The notes under the pieces were generated by a model. That model worked only from the letters and a program-made list of their open reading frames with translations, was not told the origin of the DNA and did not search any database. A DNA stretch of 64,000 nucleotides from assembly GCF_007992175.1 (NCBI RefSeq), contig NZ_BJZT01000036.1, positions 1-64,000 on the forward strand. Reading direction: 5' to 3'. Position 1 is the stretch's first letter. Each line of letters begins with the position of its first letter. The position numbers and the translations under genes were made by a program. This DNA is from Methylobacterium haplocladii (GTDB taxonomy: Bacteria > Pseudomonadota > Alphaproteobacteria > Rhizobiales > Beijerinckiaceae). This document shows positions 8,814 to 17,259 of the stretch, in pieces.

Positions 8814-9827
8814 ATGACACGCGTCCTCGTCACCGGCTCGGCCGGATTCATCGGCCACGCCCTGAGCCGCCGCCTTCTCGGCGAGAGCCATACCGTCACC
8901 GGCTTCGACGCCTTTTCGGATTACTACGACGTCGGCCTGAAGCGCGCCCGACACGCCGAACTTGCGGTTTTTCCTTCGTTCGAAGCCGTGGAGGCACGGC
9001 TCGAAACGCCGGGGGCGCTGCTGGAGACGGTGGCGCGGACCCGCCCCGAGATCGTCGTCCATCTCGCGGCGCAGGCCGGCGTCCGCTACAGCATCGAGAA
9101 CCCGCGCTCCTACGTCGACTCCAACCTGATCGGCACCGCGAACCTGTTGGAGGCCGTGCGGACGCATCCTGTGCGCCACCTGCTGCTCGCCTCGACGAGT
9201 TCGGCCTATGGCGGCGATGCGCGATCGCCGTCCCGCGAGACAGACCGCGCGGTGACGCCGGTCTCGTTCTATGCCGCCACCAAGCTCGCCACCGAGGCGA
9301 TGGCGCATTCCTACGCCCATCTGTTCGGCGTCGCGACGACGGCGCTGCGGTTCTTCACGGTCTACGGACCGTGGGGCCGGCCCGACATGGCGTTGTTCCT
9401 GTTCACCAGGAAGATCCTGGCCGGGGAGCCGATCGAGGTTTTTTCCGGCGGATCGGCGGAGCGCGACTTCACCTATATCGACGACCTCGTCGAAGCGCTG
9501 GTGCGGGTGATCGACCGCGTCCCGGCGAAGCCCGGCGACGGCGGCCCGGTCTGCGCGGCGGATACCCTGAGCCCGGTCGCACCTTACCGCCTCGTCAATA
9601 TCGGCGGCGGCCGGCCTGTGCGCCTCGACCGGATGATCGAGACCCTCGAACAAGCCCTCGGCCGGACGGCCCGGCGTATCCCGCTGCCCCTGCCGCCGGG
9701 CGACGTCTCGGCCACGCGGGCGAGCACCGAGTTGCTGCAGGCCCTGATCGGCACGGTGCCGGAGACCCCGCTCGATGTCGGCCTGCCGGCCTTCGTGCGC
9801 TGGTACCGTGCGTTCTACGGCGCCTGA
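8814..9827 (+). CDS. NAD-dependent sugar epimerase, UDP-glucuronate 4-epimerase-like
   Basis: 337-residue extended short-chain dehydrogenase. The Rossmann motif TGSAGFIG lies at residues 7-14, the catalytic Tyr-x3-Lys in FYAATK (about 152-157), and RFFTVYGPWGRPDMALFLF is characteristic of UDP-glucuronate (capsule) epimerases, which provide UDP-galacturonate for surface polysaccharide. FDAFSDYYDVGLKRAR resembles the substrate-loop start of that subgroup. The ATG at 8814 (with GGAG just upstream) gives the family N-terminus; an upstream GTG at 8775 would add 13 unrelated residues. The precise sugar nucleotide is inferred. Confidence 0.85.
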   Translation: MTRVLVTGSAGFIGHALSRRLLGESHTVTGFDAFSDYYDVGLKRARHAELAVFPSFEAVEARLETPGALLETVARTRPEIVVHLAAQAGVRYSIENPRSYVDSNLIGTANLLEAVRTHPVRHLLLASTSSAYGGDARSPSRETDRAVTPVSFYAATKLATEAMAHSYAHLFGVATTALRFFTVYGPWGRPDMALFLFTRKILAGEPIEVFSGGSAERDFTYIDDLVEALVRVIDRVPAKPGDGGPVCAADTLSPVAPYRLVNIGGGRPVRLDRMIETLEQALGRTARRIPLPLPPGDVSATRASTELLQALIGTVPETPLDVGLPAFVRWYRAFYGA

Positions 9828-9845
9828 GGCCGCGCGCGAGACAGC

Positions 9846-10211
9846 CTACTCGCCGGGGCAGATTTCCCGGCGCGTCCAGCGGTACCGCACCATGAGCAGC
9901 GCCTGCGCGACGGCCACGCCGATCCCGGCCGCCGAGGCCTTCACGAGAAAATCGGCGACGCGGCCGTGCCGGCTCGCGGCGAAGATCTGGCCGACTTCCA
10001 GCCCGGCCGCGATGCCGATGCCGGCGCAAAGGGCGAGCAGCCAGTGGCGCGGATAGGCGATGGCGAACAGGAAGCCGAGGAGCGCGTAGGCCAACGCCCG
10101 CTCGACATTGGCATCCTCGGTGACGACGGGGCGCAGACCGATCGGCGCGAGCGTCACGAAGACGAGCGCGGCGGCGAGCGTCCAGGCCATCAGGCGCGCG
10201 AGCTTGGGCAT
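9846..10211 (-). CDS. VanZ-like membrane protein
   Basis: 121 residues with about four hydrophobic helices. LAYALLGFLFAIAYPRHWLL and GLEVGQIFAASRHGRVADFL match the VanZ-like family, whose (E/Q)-x-x-Q...R-x-x-x-x-D-(F/L) pattern is visible. VanZ proteins lower teicoplanin binding in some Gram-positives; in Proteobacteria their role is unknown, though they often lie near envelope polysaccharide genes, as here beside a sugar epimerase. The ATG at 10211 is chosen over a TTG at 10232. Confidence 0.75.
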   Translation of the reverse strand: MPKLARLMAWTLAAALVFVTLAPIGLRPVVTEDANVERALAYALLGFLFAIAYPRHWLLALCAGIGIAAGLEVGQIFAASRHGRVADFLVKASAAGIGVAVAQALLMVRYRWTRREICPGE

Positions 10212-10268
10212 CGTCTCTGGTGACCCGTACAACCGCTCCGGGTCAAGTGCAGTGCAGCAACGATCGCG

Positions 10269-10607
10269 TCAGATGATGAATGCCGCGACCAGCGCCAACG
10301 GCAGGGCGAGCAGGGCCGCCGGCCTGATCCAGGTCGGCCGATAGGAAGCGAGCGCCACCACGAGCAGCGCTCCACCCGAAAGCGAGCCGAGCCACTGGAC
10401 CGGGCCGAAGTTCCAGCCCTCGGCCAGCACCGAGACGGCAAAGCACAGGACGATCCCCGCCCAGCCCGCTGCCCGCAGGCCGCGCGCCGTCCGCCGCGAG
10501 GGCTTGGCCAGGAAGGCCGCGGCATGGTGGCGGTTCATGCTCAGGCAGAGCGCCGCGAACGCCGCGAAGCTCAGTGCGAGATTCGCGAGGAGGACGAGGG
10601 GCGTCAT
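10269..10607 (-). CDS. DUF3325-like membrane protein of iron operon
   Basis: 112 residues with three or four hydrophobic helices (LVLLANLALSFAAFAALCLS at the N-terminus). It is preceded by a PepSY protein and a DUF3649-like protein, the usual DUF3649-PepSY-DUF3325 order of operons found with TonB-dependent siderophore receptors. It is the last gene, starting 8 bases after the PepSY stop. A longer frame exists upstream but overlaps the PepSY gene; the ATG at 10607 gives the family N-terminus. The biochemical role is unknown, probably as an accessory membrane subunit. Confidence 0.7.
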   Translation of the reverse strand: MTPLVLLANLALSFAAFAALCLSMNRHHAAAFLAKPSRRTARGLRAAGWAGIVLCFAVSVLAEGWNFGPVQWLGSLSGGALLVVALASYRPTWIRPAALLALPLALVAAFII

Positions 10608-10614
10608 GCTGGTC

Positions 10615-12198
10615 TCAGGCCCGTTCCAGGGCATTGCTTCGGATGGGGGGCGCGGTGACCTCGCTACGCCGTCGTCCCAGGGCCTCGGCACCGCGGGCTT
10701 TGTGGGCTGCGAAGGCGAAGAGCCCGGCGAGACCGAGCATAGCCGCGTCGAACCAGAGATAGAGTGCATCGCCCGCAGCCGCGCTCGCCAGCGGATGGCG
10801 TCCGGTCGTGAGGCCGTTCACCACCGGCACGGCGAGAAACAGGGCGGCGGAGGCGCTCAGCATCTCGCACCAAGCCGACACCTGCGGACGAAAGCCCGCA
10901 TAGGCTGCCGACGTGAGCCAGACCGCGAAGAACGCCCCGACTTCCCAATCGGCCCGCGCGCCGAGACCCACCGGCAGCAGGCGGTTGGCGAGGAAGTAGG
11001 CGGCGAGCGCGGCCGGCAGTCCGGCAATGGCCGCGAGGTTGAGCACACGCACCAGCCGCAGGCCGAAGAACGGCGCCGCGCCGGGCTTCGGCAGCCGGGC
11101 GACGCTCCACAGCACCAGCCCAGTGCCCACCATCGCCGCGCCCATCAGGCCGGAGAGGAAGAACAGCACGCGTAGCGCCGGCCCGGCGAAATGCGCCTCG
11201 TGCAGGCCGACCATGGTGGTGAAGGTCTTCGAGGCGGGTTTGAGGTTCGGGTTCAGCACCTCCAGTACCGCGCCGGTCGCGCCGTCGAAGGCGACTTGCG
11301 GGTGCTGGTGCGAGAGGCCGTGCGGCTCCTCGAACACCGCGACGACCTTGGCCTTCGCGTCGCCCGGCATGTCCACCGAGAGCATTTCGAGCGGCTCGGA
11401 GATGCGCTCGAGGGCCTGACGGACCATCGGACCGACGGGAGCGAGCTGGCCGGGCCTGCCCGCCGGCGTCACGGGGGCAGTGATCTGTCCCGTTTCCCCG
11501 TAAAACCTCATTTCGTCGCCCTGGTAGGCAGCGAGGACGCCCCAGGGCATGTACATCAGCGCCAGCGTCGCGATGCCCGTGTAGGTGATCATCAGGTGGA
11601 ACGGGATCGCCAGCACGCCGACGACATTGTGCGCATCGAGCCAGCTCCGCTGCGCCGATTTCGCGCCCCGGCGGAAGGTGAAGAAGTCCGCGAAGATCCG
11701 CCGGTGCGTGAGGATGCCGGACAGGAGCGTGATCAGGCCGATCATCGCGCAGATGCCGGCGATCCAGCGGCCCACGGTCGAGGGCAGGTTCAGCTCGTAG
11801 TGAAAGTGGTAGACGAAATCGCCGCCGCGCGTCTCGCGCGTCGCGGGCGGTCCCCCGGTGGCGGGATCGAGCCGCGCCGTTCCCGGCGGCCGCGCGAAAT
11901 CCGTGAACCACGTCAGCCCCACGGCCGGGTCGGCGGCACTCGGCAGGGTGACGTACCAGGCGATGGCGTTCGGTGCCGCGCCCTTGAGATGGGCGACCGC
12001 CGTCTCGGCCGCCTGGGCGAGCGTATCGGGTGTCGGCACCTGCTGGACGACCGGAAGTTCGGGCCGCATCCAGCGCGAGATGTCGGCGCGGTAATAGGTG
12101 GCCGTTCCGGTCACGAACATGGCGAACAGCACCCAGCCGGCCACGAGGCCTGCCCAGCTGTGCAGCCAGGCCATCGACTGGCGAAAGCCGTTCCTCAC
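10615..12198 (-). CDS. PepSY-associated TM protein (iron-uptake operon)
   Basis: 527 residues. The N-terminus WLHSWAGLVAGWVLFAMFVT is the PepSY-TM start (H-x-W-x-G); conserved His residues recur in later helices (YHFHYELNLP, DAHNVVGVLAIPFHLMI, GLHEAHFAGP). The large periplasmic loops contain PepSY-type folds. The family is linked to iron-siderophore reduction or uptake across the inner membrane. Start: GTG at 12198, with GGGAGG just upstream and a GTGA overlap with the previous gene's stop; a longer frame to 12267 is rejected for that reason. Probably iron-regulated from the box at 12599-12615. Confidence 0.83.
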   Translation of the reverse strand: MRNGFRQSMAWLHSWAGLVAGWVLFAMFVTGTATYYRADISRWMRPELPVVQQVPTPDTLAQAAETAVAHLKGAAPNAIAWYVTLPSAADPAVGLTWFTDFARPPGTARLDPATGGPPATRETRGGDFVYHFHYELNLPSTVGRWIAGICAMIGLITLLSGILTHRRIFADFFTFRRGAKSAQRSWLDAHNVVGVLAIPFHLMITYTGIATLALMYMPWGVLAAYQGDEMRFYGETGQITAPVTPAGRPGQLAPVGPMVRQALERISEPLEMLSVDMPGDAKAKVVAVFEEPHGLSHQHPQVAFDGATGAVLEVLNPNLKPASKTFTTMVGLHEAHFAGPALRVLFFLSGLMGAAMVGTGLVLWSVARLPKPGAAPFFGLRLVRVLNLAAIAGLPAALAAYFLANRLLPVGLGARADWEVGAFFAVWLTSAAYAGFRPQVSAWCEMLSASAALFLAVPVVNGLTTGRHPLASAAAGDALYLWFDAAMLGLAGLFAFAAHKARGAEALGRRRSEVTAPPIRSNALERA

Positions 12199-12500
12199 GT
12201 CGAGCCTCCCGTCCGTACGAGGAGCCAGAGGCCGAGGCCGAGCGCGCCGATCGGCAGCCCGAGCCAAAGAGTCGCGACGTGCAACGAGCGCGCGGCGAAG
12301 ACGAACAGGACGGCGACGGCCATCACGGCGAAGCTCAGCAGCGTCGCTACGGTCACAGCCTCGGCCGGGTCGAGCGGCAGCGTCAGCGACAGCACGGCGG
12401 TGGCGAGCGCCGCGAGCGCATAGCCGCCGACGAGGGCCAGCAAAACGCGGCCCGCGACGGCCGCGCGGTAGCCCCGCCCCAGAGTCCGACCTGTCGCCAT
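12195..12500 (-). CDS. DUF3649-like small membrane protein
   Basis: 101 residues with three hydrophobic helices (AAVAGRVLLALVGGYALAAL; ALSLTLPLDPAEAVTVATLL region; SLHVATLWLGLPIGALGLGL). First gene of the three-gene operon and overlapping the PepSY gene by four bases (GTGA). Length and position fit the DUF3649 proteins of siderophore loci. The ATG at 12500 is preceded by GGAG at short distance; the frame extends upstream to 12773 but has no membrane-protein character there and covers the probable promoter and iron box. Confidence 0.72.
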   Translation of the reverse strand: MATGRTLGRGYRAAVAGRVLLALVGGYALAALATAVLSLTLPLDPAEAVTVATLLSFAVMAVAVLFVFAARSLHVATLWLGLPIGALGLGLWLLVRTGGST

Positions 12501-12598
12501 AGGCTCCAACACCCGCCGATCGAAGCCGTCGGCATCGATCACCGGACGGCGCGCCTCGTCCGGTAACAGGCCGTTCAGGCAGCGGGCAACCGGAATTT

Positions 12599-12615
12599 TA
12601 TGGAATGATTCTAAG
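12599..12615 (-). promoter_or_regulatory. candidate iron control element (Irr/ICE box)
   Basis: The 17 bases TATGGAATGATTCTAAG match 14 of 17 positions of the rhizobial iron control element pattern TTTAGAA-Y-N-R-TTCTAAA, in either orientation. It lies about 100 bases upstream of the first gene of an operon whose family content is iron-related, where a promoter-proximal Irr site would be expected. The match is seen; Irr binding is inferred. Confidence 0.55.
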
Positions 12616-13099
12616 GCTTTGCCGCGGCATCGGATCGAGATCCGGAAGCCGGTGCAGTGCCGTGTTCGGACGCCGGAGACCACGGATGCCGAGAACACGG
12701 CGCAGATCATGAAGCTGCAGGCGACCGGTAGGACGCCAACGGCGTCGCCGGTCTCGGGCCCATCCGACTGCAATCGCTGGACGGCTGTGGGAAAAAACGA
12801 AGCCGGCGGCCCGGCGGAGCCGAGGCCCCGTCAGGTCCGCCGGCCACTCAGCATCCCGACTGGGGGGATATCGGGGCGCTTCGTTGGAAGACGCTACGCC
12901 GCGAATGATTCCGGATTGTTTCAGCTACAGCCGAGGCGCGCGATCTGCGCCTCCTGAAGCGCGCCGCCGCATCCCAACCGATCAGCGCGATGTGCTGCGA
13001 GAGGCCTTAACAGGTCAGGCAGAAAGGCAGCTGCAAGCGGGCGATCCCGGTCGTGCGCGAGCGTGTCGCCGAATCGATCAGGCAGGGGATCACGGGGTC
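12616..13099. other. intergenic stretch, nothing recognised
   Basis: About 480 bases between the iron operon promoter and the small divergent genes. The plus-strand frame 12884-13729 runs through two better-supported small genes and has the composition of a chance frame. No TonB receptor, RNA gene or repeat was seen. Confidence 0.4.
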
Positions 13100-13225
13100 T
13101 TACTCGGCGCGGCCAGCATCACCTGCGGTTCCACCCCGGAGATCGGGGCTGGGCGGCGGCGTGTGGCTTCGGACGAACAGTCCGCCGAGCAGCAGAAGCA
13201 GCCCGGGAACCATCAGAGCGCGCAT
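13100..13225 (-). CDS. possible 41-residue membrane or secreted peptide
   Basis: Small frame with a hydrophobic segment at residues 4-17 (LMVPGLLLLLGGLF) followed by a short polar tail rich in Pro, Gly and Arg. Support: GGAGG about nine bases before the ATG at 13225, and a divergent arrangement with another well-signalled small gene at 13398. A longer frame to 13360 is possible but reads through the shared intergenic region. Function unknown; a single-pass membrane peptide is the most that can be said. Confidence 0.4.
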   Translation of the reverse strand: MRALMVPGLLLLLGGLFVRSHTPPPSPDLRGGTAGDAGRAE

Positions 13226-13323
13226 CCATCGGCCTCCGGACCGATGACCGAAAGCATTTTGGACAAAGTGCCTCGCACGATTGTTCGGCGGCAGCCGGAA
13301 CGGCACGTCCGTCGTGCCGCCGC

Positions 13324-13341
13324 ATCCCCCATATGGGTGAT
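13324..13341. promoter_or_regulatory. palindrome between divergent small genes
   Basis: The 10-base perfect palindrome CCCATATGGG (13328-13337) extends to ATC...GAT, 16 of 18 positions symmetric. It lies between the start codons of the genes at 13225 and 13398, the expected place for a shared operator. Just beside it, 13301-13319 can form a hairpin (CGGCACG/CGTGCCG). Confidence 0.35.
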
Positions 13342-13397
13342 GAAACCCCCAATATCGCATGCTTTGTCATTCCTCAGACGGTCAGGGGGATCCGACG

Positions 13398-13598
13398 ATG
13401 CGATATCTCGATACAATGCCAGCTTGGGCGGCGCGCCAGCGCAGCCGCCGCCTCGTTCGCCACAGCGACGAGAAGGTGGTGCGCTGGATCAATCACAATC
13501 AGGATGTGAAAGACGGGGTCGTTCAGCCTGGATCCGAGCGTTCGAGCAACGACAACGTCGTCGCGTTCGCGGCAACACGGGCCGCTCAGGCTCACTGA
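13398..13598 (+). CDS. hypothetical 66-residue basic protein
   Basis: Starts MRYLDTMPAWAARQRSRRLV, then a polar, partly basic middle (HSDEKVVRWINHNQDVKDG) and ends with an Ala-rich tail. No signal peptide or known domain. The start is well supported: AGGGGGA at 13384-13390, eight bases before the ATG at 13398. A stable hairpin follows at 13627. Such small cytosolic basic proteins are common in this order; no function can be assigned. Confidence 0.6.
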   Translation: MRYLDTMPAWAARQRSRRLVRHSDEKVVRWINHNQDVKDGVVQPGSERSSNDNVVAFAATRAAQAH

Positions 13599-13626
13599 GG
13601 TTCGACCGGCGCTCGCCGACATCCAC

Positions 13627-13659
13627 ACGGCCCGCTCCGTCGCACCGGAGACGGGCCGT
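13627..13659. terminator. bidirectional hairpin terminator
   Basis: ACGGCCCG at 13627-13634 pairs perfectly with CGGGCCGT at 13652-13659, with an inner CTCCG/CGGAG stem. It lies between the convergent 66-residue gene and the end of the antiporter operon (stop at 13674), so it can serve both. No long U-run. Confidence 0.6.
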
Positions 13660-13673
13660 ATTCATGAGCGGGT

Positions 13674-15446
13674 TCAGGCGAGGGCGAGCCGCCCGGCGAG
13701 CAGGGCGAGGCCGACGACGATCCAGGTGACGTAGTCGCCGATGAGCCCGCTATGGGCCGCGTCCAGCAGCCGGAATGGGCCGGCCTGGACGCCGCTGCCG
13801 AGCTTCAGCAGGACCTTCGGCAGATGGCCGCGCGAAAGATCGTAGCCGGCGATCGCGAAGGCCATCGCCACCGAGAGCCAGGGCAGCCAGGCGATGCCGT
13901 GCGGCAGTGCGGTCTGCGGTTCGCTCATGTGCAGGAAGTTCGGCACGGCGTTGCGCACGAGGTCTTCGACCGGCCCGGCGGGAGCGGCGAGGTCGAGGGC
14001 GAGGAGGAACAGGCAGGGCGCCAGCATCAGCCAGAGCGGGCGGTCCGCCTTCTCCTGCTCGTCCTCGCTCGGCGCGCGTGCCTCGTCACCGGCGACCGAA
14101 CCCCATCCGAGGAAGATTCGGGCCGCCCCGCGCAGGACGGCGGCGCCGGTGAGCCCGCAGCCGAGCACGGTGGCGATCAGCGCGACGCGGTGGCCGCGCT
14201 CGTCGAGCGCGCCCTGCATGAGATGCGTCCCCTGGTCGAGCAGCCCGACGGGAAGACCGGCGAGCAGCAGGCCGCCGAGCGCCATGGCGATGCCGGCCGG
14301 CTCGATGCCACGCCCGAGGCCGCGCAGGCCGATCTCGTCGATGCTGGCGCGGGTGGCGAGGAGGATGCCCGCCACCATGAACAGCGCGCCCTTCACCAGC
14401 CCGTGGCCGACGAGATAGACCAGCAGCCCGCCGGCGCCGGCCTGCGACAGCACGCCGATGCCGAGGATCATGATGCCGGCATGGCTGATCGTGGAGAAGG
14501 CGAGCATCCGCTTGAGGTGACGCTGGCGCAGGGCCATGACCCCGCCGAGGATCGCAGTGAGCGAGCCGAGCCCGATCATCGCATCCGACAGCGCGGCGAG
14601 GATGCGGTCGCTGCCGGAAAATACCACCCAGGTCAGCTTGGCGAGACCGAACAGGCCGAGCGACACCATCGCGCCGGAGAAGATCACCGAGACCGGGCTC
14701 GGCGCCACCGCATGGGCGTCGGCGAGCCAGAACTGGAACGGCACCATCGCCGCCTTGATCATCAGCGCGACGGCGATCAGGCAGAAGGCGGCGGCCACGA
14801 CCGGATCGCGGGCATTGGCCGCCACCGCCAGCCGCAGGCCCTCGTAGTCGAGGGTGCCGGCGCGGGCATAGATCAGGCCGATGCCGCCGAGCATCATGAA
14901 CCCGGCGAGGCTGTTGGTGACGGTGAAGTTCAAGGCGCCCGACAGCGCCGACCCCTCGAGCCGGTAGGCGGTGAGCGCGAAGGCCGCCACCGACATCACC
15001 TCGAACCAGACGAATAGGTTGAACAGGTCGCGGGTGAAGCAGAACCCCGTCATCGCCGCGAGAAACAGCAGCATCAGCACCTGGAAGTGCCCGTGCACGT
15101 TGGTGAAATAGCCCCAGGCAAACACGAAGGCGGCGGCGTAGAGCAGGCCGATGAAGGCCGCGATCCAGGCGCTCGCCGCATCGATCTGGAAGCCGATGCC
15201 GACCGCATGCCCGTCCCGCGGTGTCCAGCCCCCGAACCAGTAGATTAGCGGGCCGGACTCGGCGGCACGGGTCGCGATCAGCATGCAGAGAGCCGAGGCC
15301 ACAAGCGCGGTGAGCGTCGCCAGGATGTCCGGCATGTGACCGTGCAGGCGCTTCGACAGCATCAGGATGAGGGCGCAGACCGCGAGCGGGATCGCCACCG
15401 GCAGGGGCGGCAGCACGCCGCTCGGGATCGCGTCGAGGAGGCTCAC
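13674..15446 (-). CDS. mnhD: Mrp-type antiporter subunit D (NuoL/M/N family)
   Basis: 590 residues, 14 or more hydrophobic helices. It is the only large proton-pumping (NuoL/M/N-like) subunit in the operon. The proton_antipo_M core is visible (PFQFWLADAHAVAPSPVSVIFSGAMVSLG region; RQRHLKRMLAFSTISHAGIM), including the conserved Lys in the K-x-x-x-x-P-F-(H/Q)-x-W-L-x-x-A-H motif. It exchanges monovalent cations for protons together with the other subunits. The GTG start at 15446 overlaps the mnhC stop by four bases (GTGA). Last gene of the operon. Confidence 0.88.
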   Translation of the reverse strand: MSLLDAIPSGVLPPLPVAIPLAVCALILMLSKRLHGHMPDILATLTALVASALCMLIATRAAESGPLIYWFGGWTPRDGHAVGIGFQIDAASAWIAAFIGLLYAAAFVFAWGYFTNVHGHFQVLMLLFLAAMTGFCFTRDLFNLFVWFEVMSVAAFALTAYRLEGSALSGALNFTVTNSLAGFMMLGGIGLIYARAGTLDYEGLRLAVAANARDPVVAAAFCLIAVALMIKAAMVPFQFWLADAHAVAPSPVSVIFSGAMVSLGLFGLAKLTWVVFSGSDRILAALSDAMIGLGSLTAILGGVMALRQRHLKRMLAFSTISHAGIMILGIGVLSQAGAGGLLVYLVGHGLVKGALFMVAGILLATRASIDEIGLRGLGRGIEPAGIAMALGGLLLAGLPVGLLDQGTHLMQGALDERGHRVALIATVLGCGLTGAAVLRGAARIFLGWGSVAGDEARAPSEDEQEKADRPLWLMLAPCLFLLALDLAAPAGPVEDLVRNAVPNFLHMSEPQTALPHGIAWLPWLSVAMAFAIAGYDLSRGHLPKVLLKLGSGVQAGPFRLLDAAHSGLIGDYVTWIVVGLALLAGRLALA

Positions 15447-15847
15447 CGTTGCGGCTCCGCGACTCGGCCCTTGCAGGCGTCCGCCGCCTGTTGCTCCTTC
15501 ATCGGCGCGAGCTCTTCAGGATCGAGGGTGCCGCGGCGCTTTTGGACCTGGATCGCCATGACGAGCAGCAGCGCCGTCAGCGTCGCCCCGACGACGATGT
15601 CGGTGAGCACGAGCGCCTGCACCACCGGATCGACCGCCGGCGTGCCGGGCGGGTGGTCGTAGAAGATCGGGGCGACCGAGTCCCAGCGGTAGCCGACCGC
15701 GAGCAGCAGCACGTAGGTCGCCGACTGGCAGACACCGAGGCAGCCGACGAGGTGGATGTAGTTGCGGCTCGTGACGATGCCGTACAGTCCGATCGCGAAC
15801 AGCCAAGCGGCCACGCAGAAAGGCAGGGCGCTCATGATCGGGGTCAT
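15443..15847 (-). CDS. mnhC: Mrp-type antiporter subunit C (NuoK-like)
   Basis: 134 residues, three helices: FCVAAWLFAIGLYGIVTSRN, LVGCLGVCQSATYVLLLAVGY and a third starting VVQALVLTDIVVGATLTALL, which is the NuoK/MnhC pattern with PVVQALVLTDIVVG as signature. The C-terminal tail of about 30 residues is charged (KRRGTLDPEELAPMKEQQAA). The start may be the ATG at 15847 or the ATG at 15835; neither has a good ribosome site. This is the only junction of the operon without overlap: 103 bases separate it from mnhB. Confidence 0.85.
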   Translation of the reverse strand: MTPIMSALPFCVAAWLFAIGLYGIVTSRNYIHLVGCLGVCQSATYVLLLAVGYRWDSVAPIFYDHPPGTPAVDPVVQALVLTDIVVGATLTALLLVMAIQVQKRRGTLDPEELAPMKEQQAADACKGRVAEPQR

Positions 15848-15950
15848 TCTTGGTGGCCGGTCGGGACGCGTCCGCCGCACGCGCGGCGGCGCGCAGTCGC
15901 GCTTGCCGACGGCCAATGTCTGGGAGAGTCGAAGAGGAGGGCCGTCGGTC

Positions 15951-16721
15951 TCATTCGCTCGGGGTGTCCTCGCCCGCGGCCGGCTCGCGCGTCTCCTCCA
16001 TGAATTCCAGGAAAAGCTGGGTGAAGCCGCCGGTGACGGCGAGTGCCACGCCGAGGTTCTCGATCAGGATCAGGCCGCCCGAGAGCATGTCCTTGTAGAT
16101 TCCGAGCGGCAGCAGGTTTTCCATGAAGGCTGCGCCGACGAGCATCGGGCCGAGGCCGCATAGCGTGAAGACCAGCGCGCCCCCGCCCTCCATGGCATCG
16201 AGCCAGCCGCTGAGCACGCTGCGCCGCCAGCCGGCATAGCCCTCGCCGAGGTAGATCAGCATGGTGCCCGACGCGAGGATGACGCCGCCCTGGAAGCCGC
16301 CGCCCGGCGTCACCGTGGCGTGCAGCACGATGTAGAGGCCGAACACCGCGATCAGCGGCCCGAAGATCCGACAGACCAGCGTCACGGCCTCGGCCCGCGG
16401 CACCAGAGGCCGGCCGGGAAGGCGGATCGCGGTGTCGGCGGTATCGGTGCCGCGCTGGCCGCGTAGCAGCACGACGGTGCCGGCGATGGCTGCGAGCAGC
16501 ATGAACTCTTCGCCGAGCGTATCGAGACCGCGGATGTCGAAATTGATCGCGCTGACCATGTTGGCGACCTGCCGCTCGGCCGGGCCGATCCGATTGATCA
16601 ACTCACCATAGGCCGGGATCTCGCTGCCGAAACCGGGGATGTGGCCGATCACCGAGCCGAAGCCCGGCACCAGCACGAGGGCGGAGAGCGCCAGCAGGAT
16701 CAGGCGCAAGCGGAGGCTCAC
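15951..16721 (-). CDS. mnhB: fused MbhE-like/MnhB antiporter subunit
   Basis: 256 residues. The N-terminal about 95 residues (MSLRLRLILLALSALVLVPG ... FDIRGLDTLGEEFMLLAAIA) correspond to the MbhE-like piece, which in classical Mrp is the last part of MrpA. The rest is MnhB: VTLVCRIFGPLIAVFGLYIV, HATVTPGGGFQGGVI and GLCGLGPMLVG-type helices, with the conserved H-G-x-x-x-P-G-G-G-F-Q-G-G region. The GTG start at 16721 overlaps the DUF4040 stop by four bases. In MBH-type clusters the two parts are separate genes (MbhE and MbhF), so this is a fusion. Confidence 0.82.
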   Translation of the reverse strand: MSLRLRLILLALSALVLVPGFGSVIGHIPGFGSEIPAYGELINRIGPAERQVANMVSAINFDIRGLDTLGEEFMLLAAIAGTVVLLRGQRGTDTADTAIRLPGRPLVPRAEAVTLVCRIFGPLIAVFGLYIVLHATVTPGGGFQGGVILASGTMLIYLGEGYAGWRRSVLSGWLDAMEGGGALVFTLCGLGPMLVGAAFMENLLPLGIYKDMLSGGLILIENLGVALAVTGGFTQLFLEFMEETREPAAGEDTPSE

Positions 16722-16969
16722 GCGTCCTCTCCGGCCCGACTGGTCCGCACCGAGGCGATGGCGACGAGGAAGAGCAGGGGCACCACGACGGTGCCGACGG
16801 CGAGTTCCGACAGGGCGACGTCGGGTGCCTGCAGCGCCAGGAAGAGCAGCGTCAGCACCAGTCCGTTGACGGCGATGGCGAAAACCTGACGGCGCGGCTC
16901 GCGCACCAGTACGATGCCGGTTCCGGTCACCGCCGCGAGCAGCAGGAGCAGGGCGAGCAGGATACTCAC
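16718..16969 (-). CDS. DUF4040 / MbhD-like antiporter subunit
   Basis: 83 residues with three short helices; ALQAPDVALSELAVGTVVVP is the DUF4040 signature with P-D-V-A-x-(T/S)-E. In classical Mrp antiporters this domain is part of the C-terminus of MrpA; here it is a separate small gene, as in membrane-bound hydrogenase clusters. GTG start with GTGA overlaps at both ends. Confidence 0.82.
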   Translation of the reverse strand: MSILLALLLLLAAVTGTGIVLVREPRRQVFAIAVNGLVLTLLFLALQAPDVALSELAVGTVVVPLLFLVAIASVRTSRAGEDA

Positions 16970-17259
16970 GCCTTGCGGCCTTCCCGGATCAGCAACGCGC
17001 GGCCGGTGGCGTGCGAGAGCGCCGCCCCTGCGACGACGAGCAGGAGGGTGAGGCCGAGCACCTTCATCGAGCGCACCGAGACGCCGTCGGCGACGAAGCA
17101 GGCGAGCGTCAGTCCGCCGCCGCCGGCGATGTTCACGAAGCTCACCGCATGCAGCCGGTCGAGCGCCGCCGGCAGGCGCAGGGTGGCGAGGCAGCCGAGC
17201 CAGACCGATGCGATGGTGAGGCCGAGCAGGCCGCAGAGCAGGATGTCGGTGGCGCTCAC
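16966..17259 (-). CDS. mnhG: Mrp-type antiporter subunit G
   Basis: 97 residues, three helices. LRLPAALDRLHAVSFVNIAG is the MnhG pattern (R-x-x-D-x-x-x-R-x-H-A). Inner membrane. GTG start at 17259, overlapping mnhF by four bases, and its stop overlaps the DUF4040 start. Confidence 0.87.
   Translation of the reverse strand: MSATDILLCGLLGLTIASVWLGCLATLRLPAALDRLHAVSFVNIAGGGGLTLACFVADGVSVRSMKVLGLTLLLVVAGAALSHATGRALLIREGRKA

Noticed and set aside
12884..13729. 281-codon + strand frame after the iron operon
   Set aside because: Crosses two small genes with good ribosome sites and a terminator; composition is chance-like.
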